10,350 bases of DNA, from positions 1 through 10,350 of the forward strand of contig JAGLWO010000352.1 of assembly GCA_023133395.1 (NCBI GenBank), in the 5' to 3' direction. Both the position numbers and the translations under genes were made by a program. A model generated the notes under the pieces. The model saw nothing but the letters and a program-made list of their open reading frames with translations. It was not told the origin of the DNA and ran no database searches. Below, in pieces: positions 1-7,062 of the stretch. Source of the DNA: Candidatus Cloacimonadota bacterium (GTDB lineage Bacteria; Cloacimonadota; Cloacimonadia; Cloacimonadales; TCS61). How positions within the stretch are numbered: the stretch's first letter is position 1; each line of letters opens with the position of its first letter.

Positions 1-592
1 GTAAAGCTTTCATCATCATTTCCGGACCTGATGCATAAACAAAATCGAACATCTTCCTATTCTCTCGTTGATTATGTAGCATTCTTTTTACAACATCAAC
101 CGAAGTTCCTTTTTCTCCATAAGTTCCATCATCTGTAGCATTGATCACTTTAATTCCCAACTCGCTGAATTTTTCTGAAAATAAGTGCTCATCTTTTGTT
201 CGTGCTCCATTTATCAATGTAACTTCCACCCCAATTTTTTTTAGAACTTTTGATAAAAAATAAAAAGTAGGAACAGCATAACCTCCGCCCACAAGCAGAA
301 CTTTCCCTTTGGATATAAAAAAAAAGGAACCGTAAGCTCCTCTTATAGATACATAATCACCCACTCTTTTTTGGAAAAGGTGGGAAGTAAATTCGCCAAT
401 TCTTTTTACAGTTATGGAAAAATCGTCTTTTGTACAATCAGAAATGGAAAATGGTTTTTCACCACCTTCAAAATCGGTGAGCATAATGAATTGCCCGGGT
501 TTTGCATTTAGTGAATGTCTGAATGAATAAGTTTTTATATCGTTCGTTTCTGTTTCAATCTTCGCAATTTTCAGGGTAACTCGCTTATCCAT
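1..592 (-). CDS. pyrK: Dihydroorotate dehydrogenase electron-transfer subunit (PyrK), 3' end beyond window
   Basis: An open frame of 197 codons runs from an ATG at 590-592 off the left edge with no stop. The protein is a ferredoxin-reductase-like flavoprotein. A FAD-binding beta barrel (about residues 1-95) carries KPGQF at 31-35 and the flavin-contact motif GEKPFSIS at 44-51. An NAD-binding fold follows, starting with LLVGGGYAVPT at about 98-108, and ASGPEMM near the visible end is typical of the family. By family knowledge PyrK passes electrons from PyrD to NAD through FAD and a [2Fe-2S] cluster; the cluster cysteines would lie outside the window, so they cannot be checked. Identity as PyrK rather than another reductase of this family rests on nearby pyrD. 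The start overlaps the stop of the upstream lipoprotein gene by 8 bases, with GGAG at 600-603 seven bases before the ATG. A run of nine T (317-325) lies inside the gene. Confidence 0.88.
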   Translation of the reverse strand, partial: MDKRVTLKIAKIETETNDIKTYSFRHSLNAKPGQFIMLTDFEGGEKPFSISDCTKDDFSITVKRIGEFTSHLFQKRVGDYVSIRGAYGSFFFISKGKVLLVGGGYAVPTFYFLSKVLKKIGVEVTLINGARTKDEHLFSEKFSELGIKVINATDDGTYGEKGTSVDVVKRMLHNQRENRKMFDFVYASGPEMMMKAL

Positions 593-1910
593 TCAATTTC
601 TCCAGTGTTGGAATATCATTTAGACTCTTATATTTATATTTATATTCATTTTCTTTTTCCCTTTGCAAGGCTTCGTTATTATCAAACTTTTGATAAAAAT
701 AGCTTTGGTTATGAAGTGAGGTAAATGGTGCCTGCTGTAGGAATGTAATATTAATGACATCGTCAGAATTATTTGCAGTATCATAATCATTAATACCAAT
801 ACTATTCATTGTAAATAAAGATAAATCTATATCTAATTGATCCAATATTTCTGTTGGAATTTCTGGAAGAGCAATTTCTTCTATATTTGCTTGACCATAA
901 ACCGTTAGATACATATATTTTATAGAATCTTGTTGAGACCATTGTGCTAATATTTGATCAGCATTACCACTTACCTCAATATTCTTAAATTGATTACTTA
1001 CATTATCGAAATCTGCTGAGATTGAACTCATAGGGATATCAATATCAGATGTAATTTCATAGTCGAAATAGTTGAAGGAATAATATTCAGTATCACCATA
1101 ATACGCTACATTAACTCTATATTTGTCATGTGGAAAGTCGTCTCTATAAAACGCTGTGAACTCAATTACAGGATAATTCCAAAAATTGTTAATACTTATT
1201 GTGTTCCAATCTAACATATCATTTTTATAAGCATATATTGTAATACGATCAATCAGACGATTAACAAAGACAGTTTTTGCTAGCATAGGCTTATCTAGTT
1301 CAAAATTAAAATAATTAATTTCATTTTGCACAAAATTCTCACTAATAACCCAATCACAATATGCTATCCCTGTATTTGAATTATAAACTGATGTGAAAAA
1401 ACTAATATTTTCATCATTATCCAAGTAATAAACATTTCCTTGATAATTGGAGGTTGCATTGGAAGAATAATAGTAATAATTTGAATATGAAATTAACCTA
1501 CCTTCGTAATCTTCAGGATTACCAGGAAAATTTAATGTAATATCAATTTCACCTAAAGGCTCATCTATGTGATTGTAACCTTTAAGATACCATTCTCCCA
1601 ACGGAACGTCAATATTCACAATTATGTTTATTCGGTGCTGATCATTATAAAATAAATAGTAGTCTTGAATAAGTATTACAGTACCCCTAGATGAATTAAC
1701 ATCTTCAAAAACGATAGTTTCATCTCCATTTATTTCTTGATAAGCGACACTGTTATCCAATTGAAGGATTGCATATCCAGTCCCTTTAATATAGTTTCTC
1801 AGGAAATTCATTGTGAAGTTCTTTGGTATATTAGAACCATCGCTATTTTCTGAACATCCATTTAACATAACAATAAAAATAATTGAAATAATAAATAACA
1901 ACTTTTTCAT
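585..1910 (-). CDS. Unrecognised secreted lipoprotein with a PyrD-like C-terminal tail
   Basis: I do not recognise a domain in this 441-residue protein. The N-terminus is a lipoprotein signal peptide: MKK, a hydrophobic stretch at residues 4-16, then LNGC with the lipidated cysteine at 19. The mature part is rich in Asn, Asp, Tyr, Ile and Ser, has no further membrane segment, and looks like an extracytoplasmic, probably beta-rich protein. GGAG sits eight bases before the ATG, so the start is well supported. It lies between pyrD (35-base gap) and pyrK (8-base overlap), genes that are normally adjacent. The last ~16 codons resemble the end of PyrD: ENEY, then SL-D-P-LEKL, with an extra KYKY from a hexanucleotide repeat. 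Two sampled 60-base lines of this gene have 14 and 18 G+C, against 24 in a sampled pyrD line, suggesting different composition. I infer an insertion that fused a foreign or lineage-specific lipoprotein to a leftover pyrD tail. Function unknown. Confidence 0.8.
   Translation of the reverse strand: MKKLLFIISIIFIVMLNGCSENSDGSNIPKNFTMNFLRNYIKGTGYAILQLDNSVAYQEINGDETIVFEDVNSSRGTVILIQDYYLFYNDQHRINIIVNIDVPLGEWYLKGYNHIDEPLGEIDITLNFPGNPEDYEGRLISYSNYYYYSSNATSNYQGNVYYLDNDENISFFTSVYNSNTGIAYCDWVISENFVQNEINYFNFELDKPMLAKTVFVNRLIDRITIYAYKNDMLDWNTISINNFWNYPVIEFTAFYRDDFPHDKYRVNVAYYGDTEYYSFNYFDYEITSDIDIPMSSISADFDNVSNQFKNIEVSGNADQILAQWSQQDSIKYMYLTVYGQANIEEIALPEIPTEILDQLDIDLSLFTMNSIGINDYDTANNSDDVINITFLQQAPFTSLHNQSYFYQKFDNNEALQREKENEYKYKYKSLNDIPTLEKLNG
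600..603 (-). promoter_or_regulatory. Ribosome binding site of pyrK inside the lipoprotein gene
   Basis: On the minus strand GGAG lies seven bases before the pyrK ATG and within the last codons of the lipoprotein gene. The ATG then overlaps the lipoprotein stop (ATGGATAA). This layout is typical of translational coupling. It supports the chosen pyrK start and means pyrK translation probably depends on ribosomes finishing the lipoprotein. Confidence 0.7.
628..646 (-). repeat. Hexanucleotide microsatellite coding Lys-Tyr repeats
   Basis: The plus strand reads TTATAT three times followed by T. On the minus strand this encodes the KYKYKYK stretch near the lipoprotein C-terminus. The unit is six bases, so slippage would add or remove Lys-Tyr pairs without changing frame. 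Removing two units makes the tail the same length as the matching part of PyrD. Confidence 0.75.
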
Positions 1911-1945
1911 AGATGATTCTCCATTTTTAATTTAACATTTCACAT

Positions 1946-2866
1946 TTATAATTTTTCTAATCTCGGAACATCTTCCAAACTATCATACTCATTCTCATCC
2001 ATAAATTCAATGATTTCCCGATTGATCTTATCAAAGACTTCGATTCCCCGATAATAAACAGCAGTGCCAACTCCTACCAGTGTTGCACCTGCCATGATCA
2101 TTTCAATTGCATCCTCTCCGATTGTCACTCCACCCATGCCAATTATTGGAATATCAACTGCAGAATAAGCTTGATAAATGAGTTTTAAAGCTATCGGTTT
2201 GATACAGGGACCAGAAAGTCCACCAAATTTATTGAAAAGAACTGATTTCACCATTTTCGTATCAATGATCATTCCCGGTCCAACCGTGTTTATCAGACAA
2301 AGTGCATCGGCTCCAGCTTTTTCAGCAGCAAGAGCAATCTCAGTGATGCTTAAAACATTTGGTGATAACTTTGCAATTACAGGTAAGTTAGAAACTTCTT
2401 TCACAGCTTTAACAATTTTAAATACTTCATCTTTTGAAGAAGCTAAAGGAATTCCAAATTCATCATAAACATTGGGGCAGGAAAGATTCAATTCAATAAG
2501 TTCAGCTTTGGAAACATTCACATGATTTGAAAGCTCGACAAAATCATCTGCATTAGTAGCAAAAACGCTCACGATAACAGGTATATCGGAGCGTTCTTTA
2601 AATTCATTTATTTCTGCAAGTCCATCTACAATGCCGGGATTACACAATCCCATAGCATTCAATAAACCACTTTCAAATTCTGCAATAACCGGACCTTTGT
2701 GACCTGAACGGGATTCAAGAGTTAAGGATTTGCTGGTTACAATTCCAGCACCATTTTTTACAGATATATCCAAACCGGAAAACGACATATCCATAATGCC
2801 GGCAGGTAAAACAAGCGGCGATTCGACCTTGAAACCTAAAAACTTAGTTTTCAGTCTGTTATGCAT
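1946..2866 (-). CDS. pyrD: Dihydroorotate dehydrogenase, class 1B catalytic subunit
   Basis: This 306-residue FMN TIM-barrel enzyme oxidises dihydroorotate to orotate, the fourth step of de novo pyrimidine synthesis, in the cytoplasm. The catalytic base is a cysteine in NLSCPNV (Cys130), the mark of class 1 enzymes; the class 2 enzymes use serine. Other family motifs are the N-terminal SPLVLPAG (16-23), TSKSLT (44-49), the FMN/orotate region AKLSPNV (165-171), and the phosphate-binding IGMGGV followed by GATLVGVGTAVY near the C-terminus. Length is usual for the 1B type (about 300-310). A PyrK-type partner is encoded two genes downstream, which supports the NAD-linked 1B form. The start is ATG; upstream bases give only a weak ribosome binding site (GTGGG). 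It begins a new unit after the metK hairpin. The C-terminus, with SLEDVPRLEKL, reappears in diverged form at the end of the next gene. Confidence 0.93.
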   Translation of the reverse strand: MHNRLKTKFLGFKVESPLVLPAGIMDMSFSGLDISVKNGAGIVTSKSLTLESRSGHKGPVIAEFESGLLNAMGLCNPGIVDGLAEINEFKERSDIPVIVSVFATNADDFVELSNHVNVSKAELIELNLSCPNVYDEFGIPLASSKDEVFKIVKAVKEVSNLPVIAKLSPNVLSITEIALAAEKAGADALCLINTVGPGMIIDTKMVKSVLFNKFGGLSGPCIKPIALKLIYQAYSAVDIPIIGMGGVTIGEDAIEMIMAGATLVGVGTAVYYRGIEVFDKINREIIEFMDENEYDSLEDVPRLEKL

Positions 2867-2898
2867 ATACCCACTTCTGGTTTAGATTTAAAATCGAG

Positions 2899-2923
2899 AT
2901 CTAATTATGAAAGAAAATTAGAT
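2899..2923. promoter_or_regulatory. Palindrome in the pyrD leader, possible operator
   Basis: ATCTAATT (2899-2906) and AATTAGAT (2916-2923) form a perfect 8-base inverted repeat with a 9-base spacer, 33 bases before the pyrD start. A further half-site, TTAGAT, lies at 2882-2887. No T run follows it on the minus strand, so it is not a plain intrinsic terminator. It could be a protein operator or an RNA hairpin; I cannot name a regulator, and AT-rich DNA produces such repeats by chance. Confidence 0.35.
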
Positions 2924-2993
2924 AAAAAATTAACCTCTGATTTGCTATACCAAAGAAAAATCTCTGCTAAATTGGTCAAATTATTTAAGTTAT

Positions 2994-3021
2994 ATTTTAC
3001 AGAAAAAAATTGTAGGGGCAA
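2994..3021 (-). promoter_or_regulatory. Candidate sigma-70-type promoter for pyrD
   Basis: On the minus strand TTGCCC (3021-3016, four of six matches to TTGACA) is followed after 16 bases by TAAAAT (2999-2994, five of six matches to TATAAT). Transcription would begin near 2987, giving a leader of about 120 bases before pyrD that contains the palindrome. It lies just after the metK hairpin, where a new unit should start. AT-rich sequence makes chance matches common. Confidence 0.4.
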
Positions 3022-3024
3022 CAC

Positions 3025-3047
3025 AAAAGGGAAGCAAGTGCTTCCCT
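3025..3047 (-). terminator. Probable intrinsic terminator after metK
   Basis: Read on the minus strand, AGGGAAGC and GCTTCCCT form a perfect 8-base stem with loop ACTT, followed by a short T-rich stretch (TTTTGTGTT). It begins 40 bases after the metK stop. The stem is strong for such AT-rich DNA, but the T run is short, so termination may be partial. On the plus strand no gene ends here and no T run follows. Confidence 0.6.
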
Positions 3048-3086
3048 GATAAACTTTTAGCGATTTATATAAAATTTATGAAATTA

Positions 3087-4247
3087 TTATTCTGCAAATC
3101 TCTTTAGTTCCTTCACCATATCTTTCTTTTCCCAAGTGAATTCGTCAAGTTCCCTGCCAAAATGACCATAAGCTGCTGTGAGCTTATAAATTGGACGTTT
3201 TAATTTGAGATGCTTTATTATTCCCTCTGGTGTTAATGGAAATGTTTTTCGAACTATCTCGTTTAATTTTTTATCATCAATTTTCCCGGTTCCAAATGTG
3301 CGAACCATCACAGAAACAGGTTCTGCTACACCTATTGCATAAGCAAGTTGAACTTCACATTCTCTGGCAAGTTTTGCTGCAACAATGTTTTTGGCAATAT
3401 ATCGAGTCATATAAGAAGCACTTCTATCAACCTTGGAGGGATCTTTTCCAGAAAATGCTCCACCGCCGTGACTTCCTTTTCCACCATAAGTATCCACAAT
3501 GATCTTTCTGCCTGTAAGACCTGTATCTGCTTGAGGTCCACCTGTTACAAAACGACCTGTGGGATTTATAAAGACCTTGGTTTTATCATCCATTAATTCT
3601 AACGGAATTATCGGTTTAATTACATATTTAATTATATCTTTTTCTATTTGCTCGTGACTTATTTCAGGATGATGTTGAGCAGAAACAACAACTGCTTCCA
3701 CTCTGACAGGTTGTTTATCATAATATTCTACAGTAACCTGAGTTTTTCCGTCAGGACGAAGATAACGGATAATACTTTCTTTACGAACTTCTGCGAGTCT
3801 TTGAGAAAGTTTATGAGCTAGAGAAATCGTCATTGGCATAAGTTCTTTTGTTTCATTGCAGGCATAACCGAACATCATTCCCTGATCTCCAGCTCCCTGA
3901 GCGTGAGTATTTGTTTTATTCACACCAAGTGCTATATCTTCAGTTTGATTATCTATCGTAGTTATCACAGCACAGGTTTTATAACAGATTCCATAATCAA
4001 CGCTGGTATAACCAATATCTCTAATAGTTTCCCTCACAATTTTTGGAATATCAACATAGCAGGTTGTGGTTATTTCTCCACCAACTACAGCCATTCCTGT
4101 AGTAAGAAAAGTTTCGCAGGCAACACGAGCATCTTTATCCTGCTTCAGGATCGCATCCAGGATTGCATCCGAGATCTGGTCTGCCATTTTATCAGGATGA
4201 CCTTCAGTAACTGATTCAGATGTAAATAAATATTTTCCTTTTAACAT
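3087..4247 (-). CDS. metK: S-adenosylmethionine synthetase
   Basis: The 386-residue enzyme makes S-adenosylmethionine from ATP and methionine, releasing phosphate and pyrophosphate; it works as a cytoplasmic oligomer. Length matches the bacterial family (about 380-400). Visible signatures are SVTEGHPDK with the catalytic His17 and metal- and ATP-binding residues (12-20), GAGDQGMMFGYA (118-129), the methionine/ATP loop region FVTGGPQADTGLTGRK (233-248), and the glycine-rich GGGAFSGKDPSKVDRSA (261-277). All key residues appear intact. The ATG at 4247 is preceded by AAGGA at 4255-4259 with six-base spacing. It is the last gene of the large block, 42 bases after pgi/pmi, and is followed by a hairpin. 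No SAM riboswitch fits in that gap. The product feeds radical-SAM enzymes such as LipA, encoded upstream in the same block. Confidence 0.97.
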   Translation of the reverse strand: MLKGKYLFTSESVTEGHPDKMADQISDAILDAILKQDKDARVACETFLTTGMAVVGGEITTTCYVDIPKIVRETIRDIGYTSVDYGICYKTCAVITTIDNQTEDIALGVNKTNTHAQGAGDQGMMFGYACNETKELMPMTISLAHKLSQRLAEVRKESIIRYLRPDGKTQVTVEYYDKQPVRVEAVVVSAQHHPEISHEQIEKDIIKYVIKPIIPLELMDDKTKVFINPTGRFVTGGPQADTGLTGRKIIVDTYGGKGSHGGGAFSGKDPSKVDRSASYMTRYIAKNIVAAKLARECEVQLAYAIGVAEPVSVMVRTFGTGKIDDKKLNEIVRKTFPLTPEGIIKHLKLKRPIYKLTAAYGHFGRELDEFTWEKKDMVKELKRFAE

Positions 4248-4254
4248 AAATTTG

Positions 4255-4259
4255 TCCTT
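4255..4259 (-). promoter_or_regulatory. Ribosome binding site of metK
   Basis: AAGGA on the minus strand, six bases before the metK ATG. It is the clearest such site in this part of the block and fixes the start codon. Confidence 0.7.
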
Positions 4260-4289
4260 TGGAAATATAAATTTGTTATTTTTCCTCTT

Positions 4290-5345
4290 TTATGATATTT
4301 CCTTTTTCAAAAAGTTTATGAATTCAATTTCTGTTGGATCTACCCTCTGCAATATTGCCAGGTAAAAACTTATCATATCTCCTAAATAGATGAGAGAAAA
4401 AATCTCTTCAACCAGGAAATCACCTTCTACAAAGAATTCTAAGTATTCAACATTTCTATTTCTCAATAGTTTTTTGAAAGAATTAACCCTTTTCTGGTAT
4501 TGGGGTTCTTCTTTAAATCTTTTCAAAATAATTGGAATAAAATAATTTTCAAATCCCTCAACTTCCCAACCTTCAATCTCGTTGTGATTCATCTCGGGAA
4601 AGGTATGATGGAAAGCAGGATATTTGGCATTCTCATTGATCTGACATTTCCAGCGATATGCTAAAGGGACTAATTGAGGATTGGAAGAATAGATGATCGG
4701 AATTCTACCTTTTATTTTTTCAGCAGAGCTTTTTGCCAGATTTTTCTCAATAGGTACATCATAAGCAATAGCTCCAGCTTTTTTCATTAGGTTTGTAACC
4801 ACAGATTTAACTCTTTTGGAATGATTCGGGATTATTTCAAATTTCTCTAGAAGCTTCATTAAAGAAAAGAAAAGATAACCAATTGCACTGCGTGGAGGTA
4901 AACCAGGGAGTAACTCAAGCCAACAATAATTTTCATCAACTATCTCTTTAACTTTACCTCCAGAAGTAATTGCTCCAATGAATTTCGTTTCGCTTATAGC
5001 CTGCTTTAAACAACTTACAGTTTCCTCTGTATTTCCCGAATAACTGAGAATTATAATCAATGTATTTTCATTCAAGAAAGGAATCTGATAATCTTTAATA
5101 ACTTCAAAAGGTAATTTTGTCCCAAACGATGTTTTAGCAATATCCCCTGAAATTGCTGAACCTCCCATCCCACAGATAATTACTTTATCGATATCATTCA
5201 ATTTGAGTTTAGAAAAATTTAACGGACTATGTATTTTGGGCTCAAAATAAGATTTGAGAATTTGTTCTGGTAAATGAATAATTTTATTGTACATATCATC
5301 CGGATCGAGTTGTTTCATTTTCTTAATGTCATCGAGAACATTCAT
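4290..5345 (-). CDS. Bifunctional phosphoglucose/phosphomannose isomerase
   Basis: This 351-residue SIS-domain protein interconverts glucose 6-phosphate, mannose 6-phosphate and fructose 6-phosphate. The first SIS domain has the sugar-phosphate loops GMGGSAISGD (59-68) and SYSGNTEET (101-109). GLPPRSAIGYLFF (148-160) is typical of the PGI/PMI subfamily, in which PRSA is the conserved core. The second domain has NENAKYPAF and PEMNHNEIEGW (about 237-260). Glu238 and His254 are 16 residues apart, the same spacing as the catalytic Glu203 and His219 that I recall for the Pyrobaculum enzyme, so I infer they are the catalytic pair. Length is close to bacterial members. It follows ptsI by 11 bases, with only a weak ribosome binding site (GAG), so coupling to ptsI is likely. 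Next to the phosphorelay genes it suggests coordinated hexose-phosphate metabolism. This family often replaces classical Pgi. Confidence 0.9.
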   Translation of the reverse strand: MNVLDDIKKMKQLDPDDMYNKIIHLPEQILKSYFEPKIHSPLNFSKLKLNDIDKVIICGMGGSAISGDIAKTSFGTKLPFEVIKDYQIPFLNENTLIIILSYSGNTEETVSCLKQAISETKFIGAITSGGKVKEIVDENYCWLELLPGLPPRSAIGYLFFSLMKLLEKFEIIPNHSKRVKSVVTNLMKKAGAIAYDVPIEKNLAKSSAEKIKGRIPIIYSSNPQLVPLAYRWKCQINENAKYPAFHHTFPEMNHNEIEGWEVEGFENYFIPIILKRFKEEPQYQKRVNSFKKLLRNRNVEYLEFFVEGDFLVEEIFSLIYLGDMISFYLAILQRVDPTEIEFINFLKKEIS

Positions 5346-5356
5346 AAATATTAACT

Positions 5357-7060
5357 CTATTTTATGAGTAGCTGATATATTTCATCCGATGTATTTTTTC
5401 TCAAAATTTTAGCAACCAGCTTCTCAGCATTTTTTTTATCACATTTTAGAATTTCATTTTTAACTATCAGTAACCGACCTGGACTGACACTTAATTCATC
5501 GATACCCAGACCTACAAGTAGTTTTACAAATATTTTTTCAGAAGCCATTTCACCGCAGATAGCAACTTTGATTCCCTTTTCATGGGCATTATCTACAGTT
5601 AATTTTATAGAGCGGATAACCGATGGATCACAGGGTTTATAGTATTTCGAAATTGATTCATTATCTCTATCAACAGCCAGAATATATTGAACCAAATCAT
5701 TCGTGCCAATACTTAGAAAATCACATTCTTCTGCAAGTGTATCTGAGGTAATTACTGCTGATGGAATTTCTATCATGGCACCTATTTCGATATCTTCGAC
5801 ATATCTAACTTTTTCTTTTTTTAGGTCTTTTTTGCATTCTTCAATAATTTTCTTTGCTTCAATAATTTCTTCCACACATGAGATCATAGGGAACATTATT
5901 TTCACATTACCTTTGATATTTGCCCTAAGGATTGCTCTGACTTGCTGACGGAAAATGGGAATATTTTCTAACGAAATTCTAATCCCACGCCATCCAAGAT
6001 TGGGATTTTCTTCATGAGTAATATTCAGAATCTTGGAAAATTTATCTCCTCCAACATCGATAGTTCGAATAATAACCGGTTCTGGATAGCATTTTTCTGC
6101 AATTTTTCTATAGATTTTATATTGCTCTTCTTCAGAAGGAAGTTCATCAATATCTATAAATAAAAATTCCGTTCTGAAAAGACCAATACCTTCGCTTTTA
6201 TATTTCAATACCTGATCGATCTCTTCAGGAATCTCGATGTTGCTCATTAATTTTATCTTTCTATTATCAATTGTTTTTGATTCAATATTTACTAATTTCT
6301 GAAGTTTTTCTTTTTCAGCATTTTCCTGTTGGAAGATTTTCTCATACTTTTCCAGAATTGATTTAGTGGGAGATATAATCAACTCGCCCTTATTTCCATC
6401 AATAATAACCTGTTGATTTTCTTCTATATTTTCCAGTAATTCTATTGTGCTCACAAGCGTTGGCAAGTTCATTGAACGTGCAATTATACTGCTGTGTGAG
6501 TTCTTACTCCCTTTCTCAGTACAAAGTCCCTGTATCTTTTTTTCGAATACTTTTGTCACGAATGAGGGAGATATGTTTTCCATAATCAGAATAGAGGTTT
6601 CATCAAGTTTGTTCAGTAAATTTTTACGTTTTTTCAGAGTATGACTAAGAAGTCTATAAGCAACATCCTCAAAATCCGATAACCGCTGAGAGAAAAATTC
6701 ATTATCCATGTTATTGAAAATATCTGTGATTTCTGTAAAATAGGTACTAATTGCATTCTCCAGGTTATCAAGTTCTTCAGATATCAAAGCTGTAACCCGT
6801 TTCGAGAATTCAGGGTCTCTCAATATCATTTTTTGAGCTGTTAAGATTTCTTCGTTTTCCTTAGAATAGGAGTAATTTGAAATTAAATGTTCAATTTCTT
6901 TAACTACAAAATCTACGTCATCTTTGAACCGCTTAAGCTCAGCTTCTATCATATTCTTTGGAATCGATTTCCGATCAATATGAAGTTTTTCTCTCTCGAT
7001 TATTTTTGCATAACCAATAGCAACACCAGCAGAAACAGGAATACCTTTTAATCTTTTCAC
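5357..7060 (-). CDS. ptsI: Phosphoenolpyruvate-protein phosphotransferase (Enzyme I)
   Basis: This 567-residue cytoplasmic protein takes phosphate from phosphoenolpyruvate and passes it to HPr. The order of domains is complete. The helical HPr-binding and phosphohistidine region (about 1-225) has the phosphorylated His189 in KNSHSSIIARS. The PEP-binding barrel (about 255-540) has GIGLFRTEFLF (291-301), VGGDK (336-340), LGWRGIR (355-361), GAMIEIPSA (427-435), IGTNDLVQY (451-459) and the active-site CGEMA with Cys502. The usual TSH before the active histidine reads NSH here. The start is GTG (7058-7060), two bases after the ptsH stop, with GGAGAAG in the end of ptsH, so the two genes are translationally coupled. 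No N-terminal GAF domain is present, so this is the sugar-type EI rather than PtsP. No Enzyme II gene is in the window, so its downstream acceptor is unknown. Confidence 0.95.
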   Translation of the reverse strand: MKRLKGIPVSAGVAIGYAKIIEREKLHIDRKSIPKNMIEAELKRFKDDVDFVVKEIEHLISNYSYSKENEEILTAQKMILRDPEFSKRVTALISEELDNLENAISTYFTEITDIFNNMDNEFFSQRLSDFEDVAYRLLSHTLKKRKNLLNKLDETSILIMENISPSFVTKVFEKKIQGLCTEKGSKNSHSSIIARSMNLPTLVSTIELLENIEENQQVIIDGNKGELIISPTKSILEKYEKIFQQENAEKEKLQKLVNIESKTIDNRKIKLMSNIEIPEEIDQVLKYKSEGIGLFRTEFLFIDIDELPSEEEQYKIYRKIAEKCYPEPVIIRTIDVGGDKFSKILNITHEENPNLGWRGIRISLENIPIFRQQVRAILRANIKGNVKIMFPMISCVEEIIEAKKIIEECKKDLKKEKVRYVEDIEIGAMIEIPSAVITSDTLAEECDFLSIGTNDLVQYILAVDRDNESISKYYKPCDPSVIRSIKLTVDNAHEKGIKVAICGEMASEKIFVKLLVGLGIDELSVSPGRLLIVKNEILKCDKKNAEKLVAKILRKNTSDEIYQLLIK

Positions 7061-7062
7061 AG

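Noticed and set aside
317..325. Nine-base T run (minus strand) in pyrK as a frameshift
   Set aside because: The frame continues through it with family motifs on both sides, so no frameshift is present; it is only a possible slippage site.
2178..2468. Plus-strand 96-codon frame opposite pyrD
   Set aside because: It is antisense to the pyrD FMN-binding region and shows no family motif or start signal.
2861..3049. 62-codon plus-strand open frame starting within the 5' end of pyrD
   Set aside because: It crosses the pyrD control region and the metK hairpin, has no clear ribosome binding site and no recognisable protein features. It is most likely a chance frame.
3230..4214. Plus-strand open frames opposite metK
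   Set aside because: They are antisense to a gene with all its signatures intact; their Cys- and His-rich translations resemble no protein family.
4248..4289. Possible SAM riboswitch before metK
   Set aside because: The gap is only 42 bases and shows no conserved riboswitch core or terminator; metK is simply an internal gene of the block.
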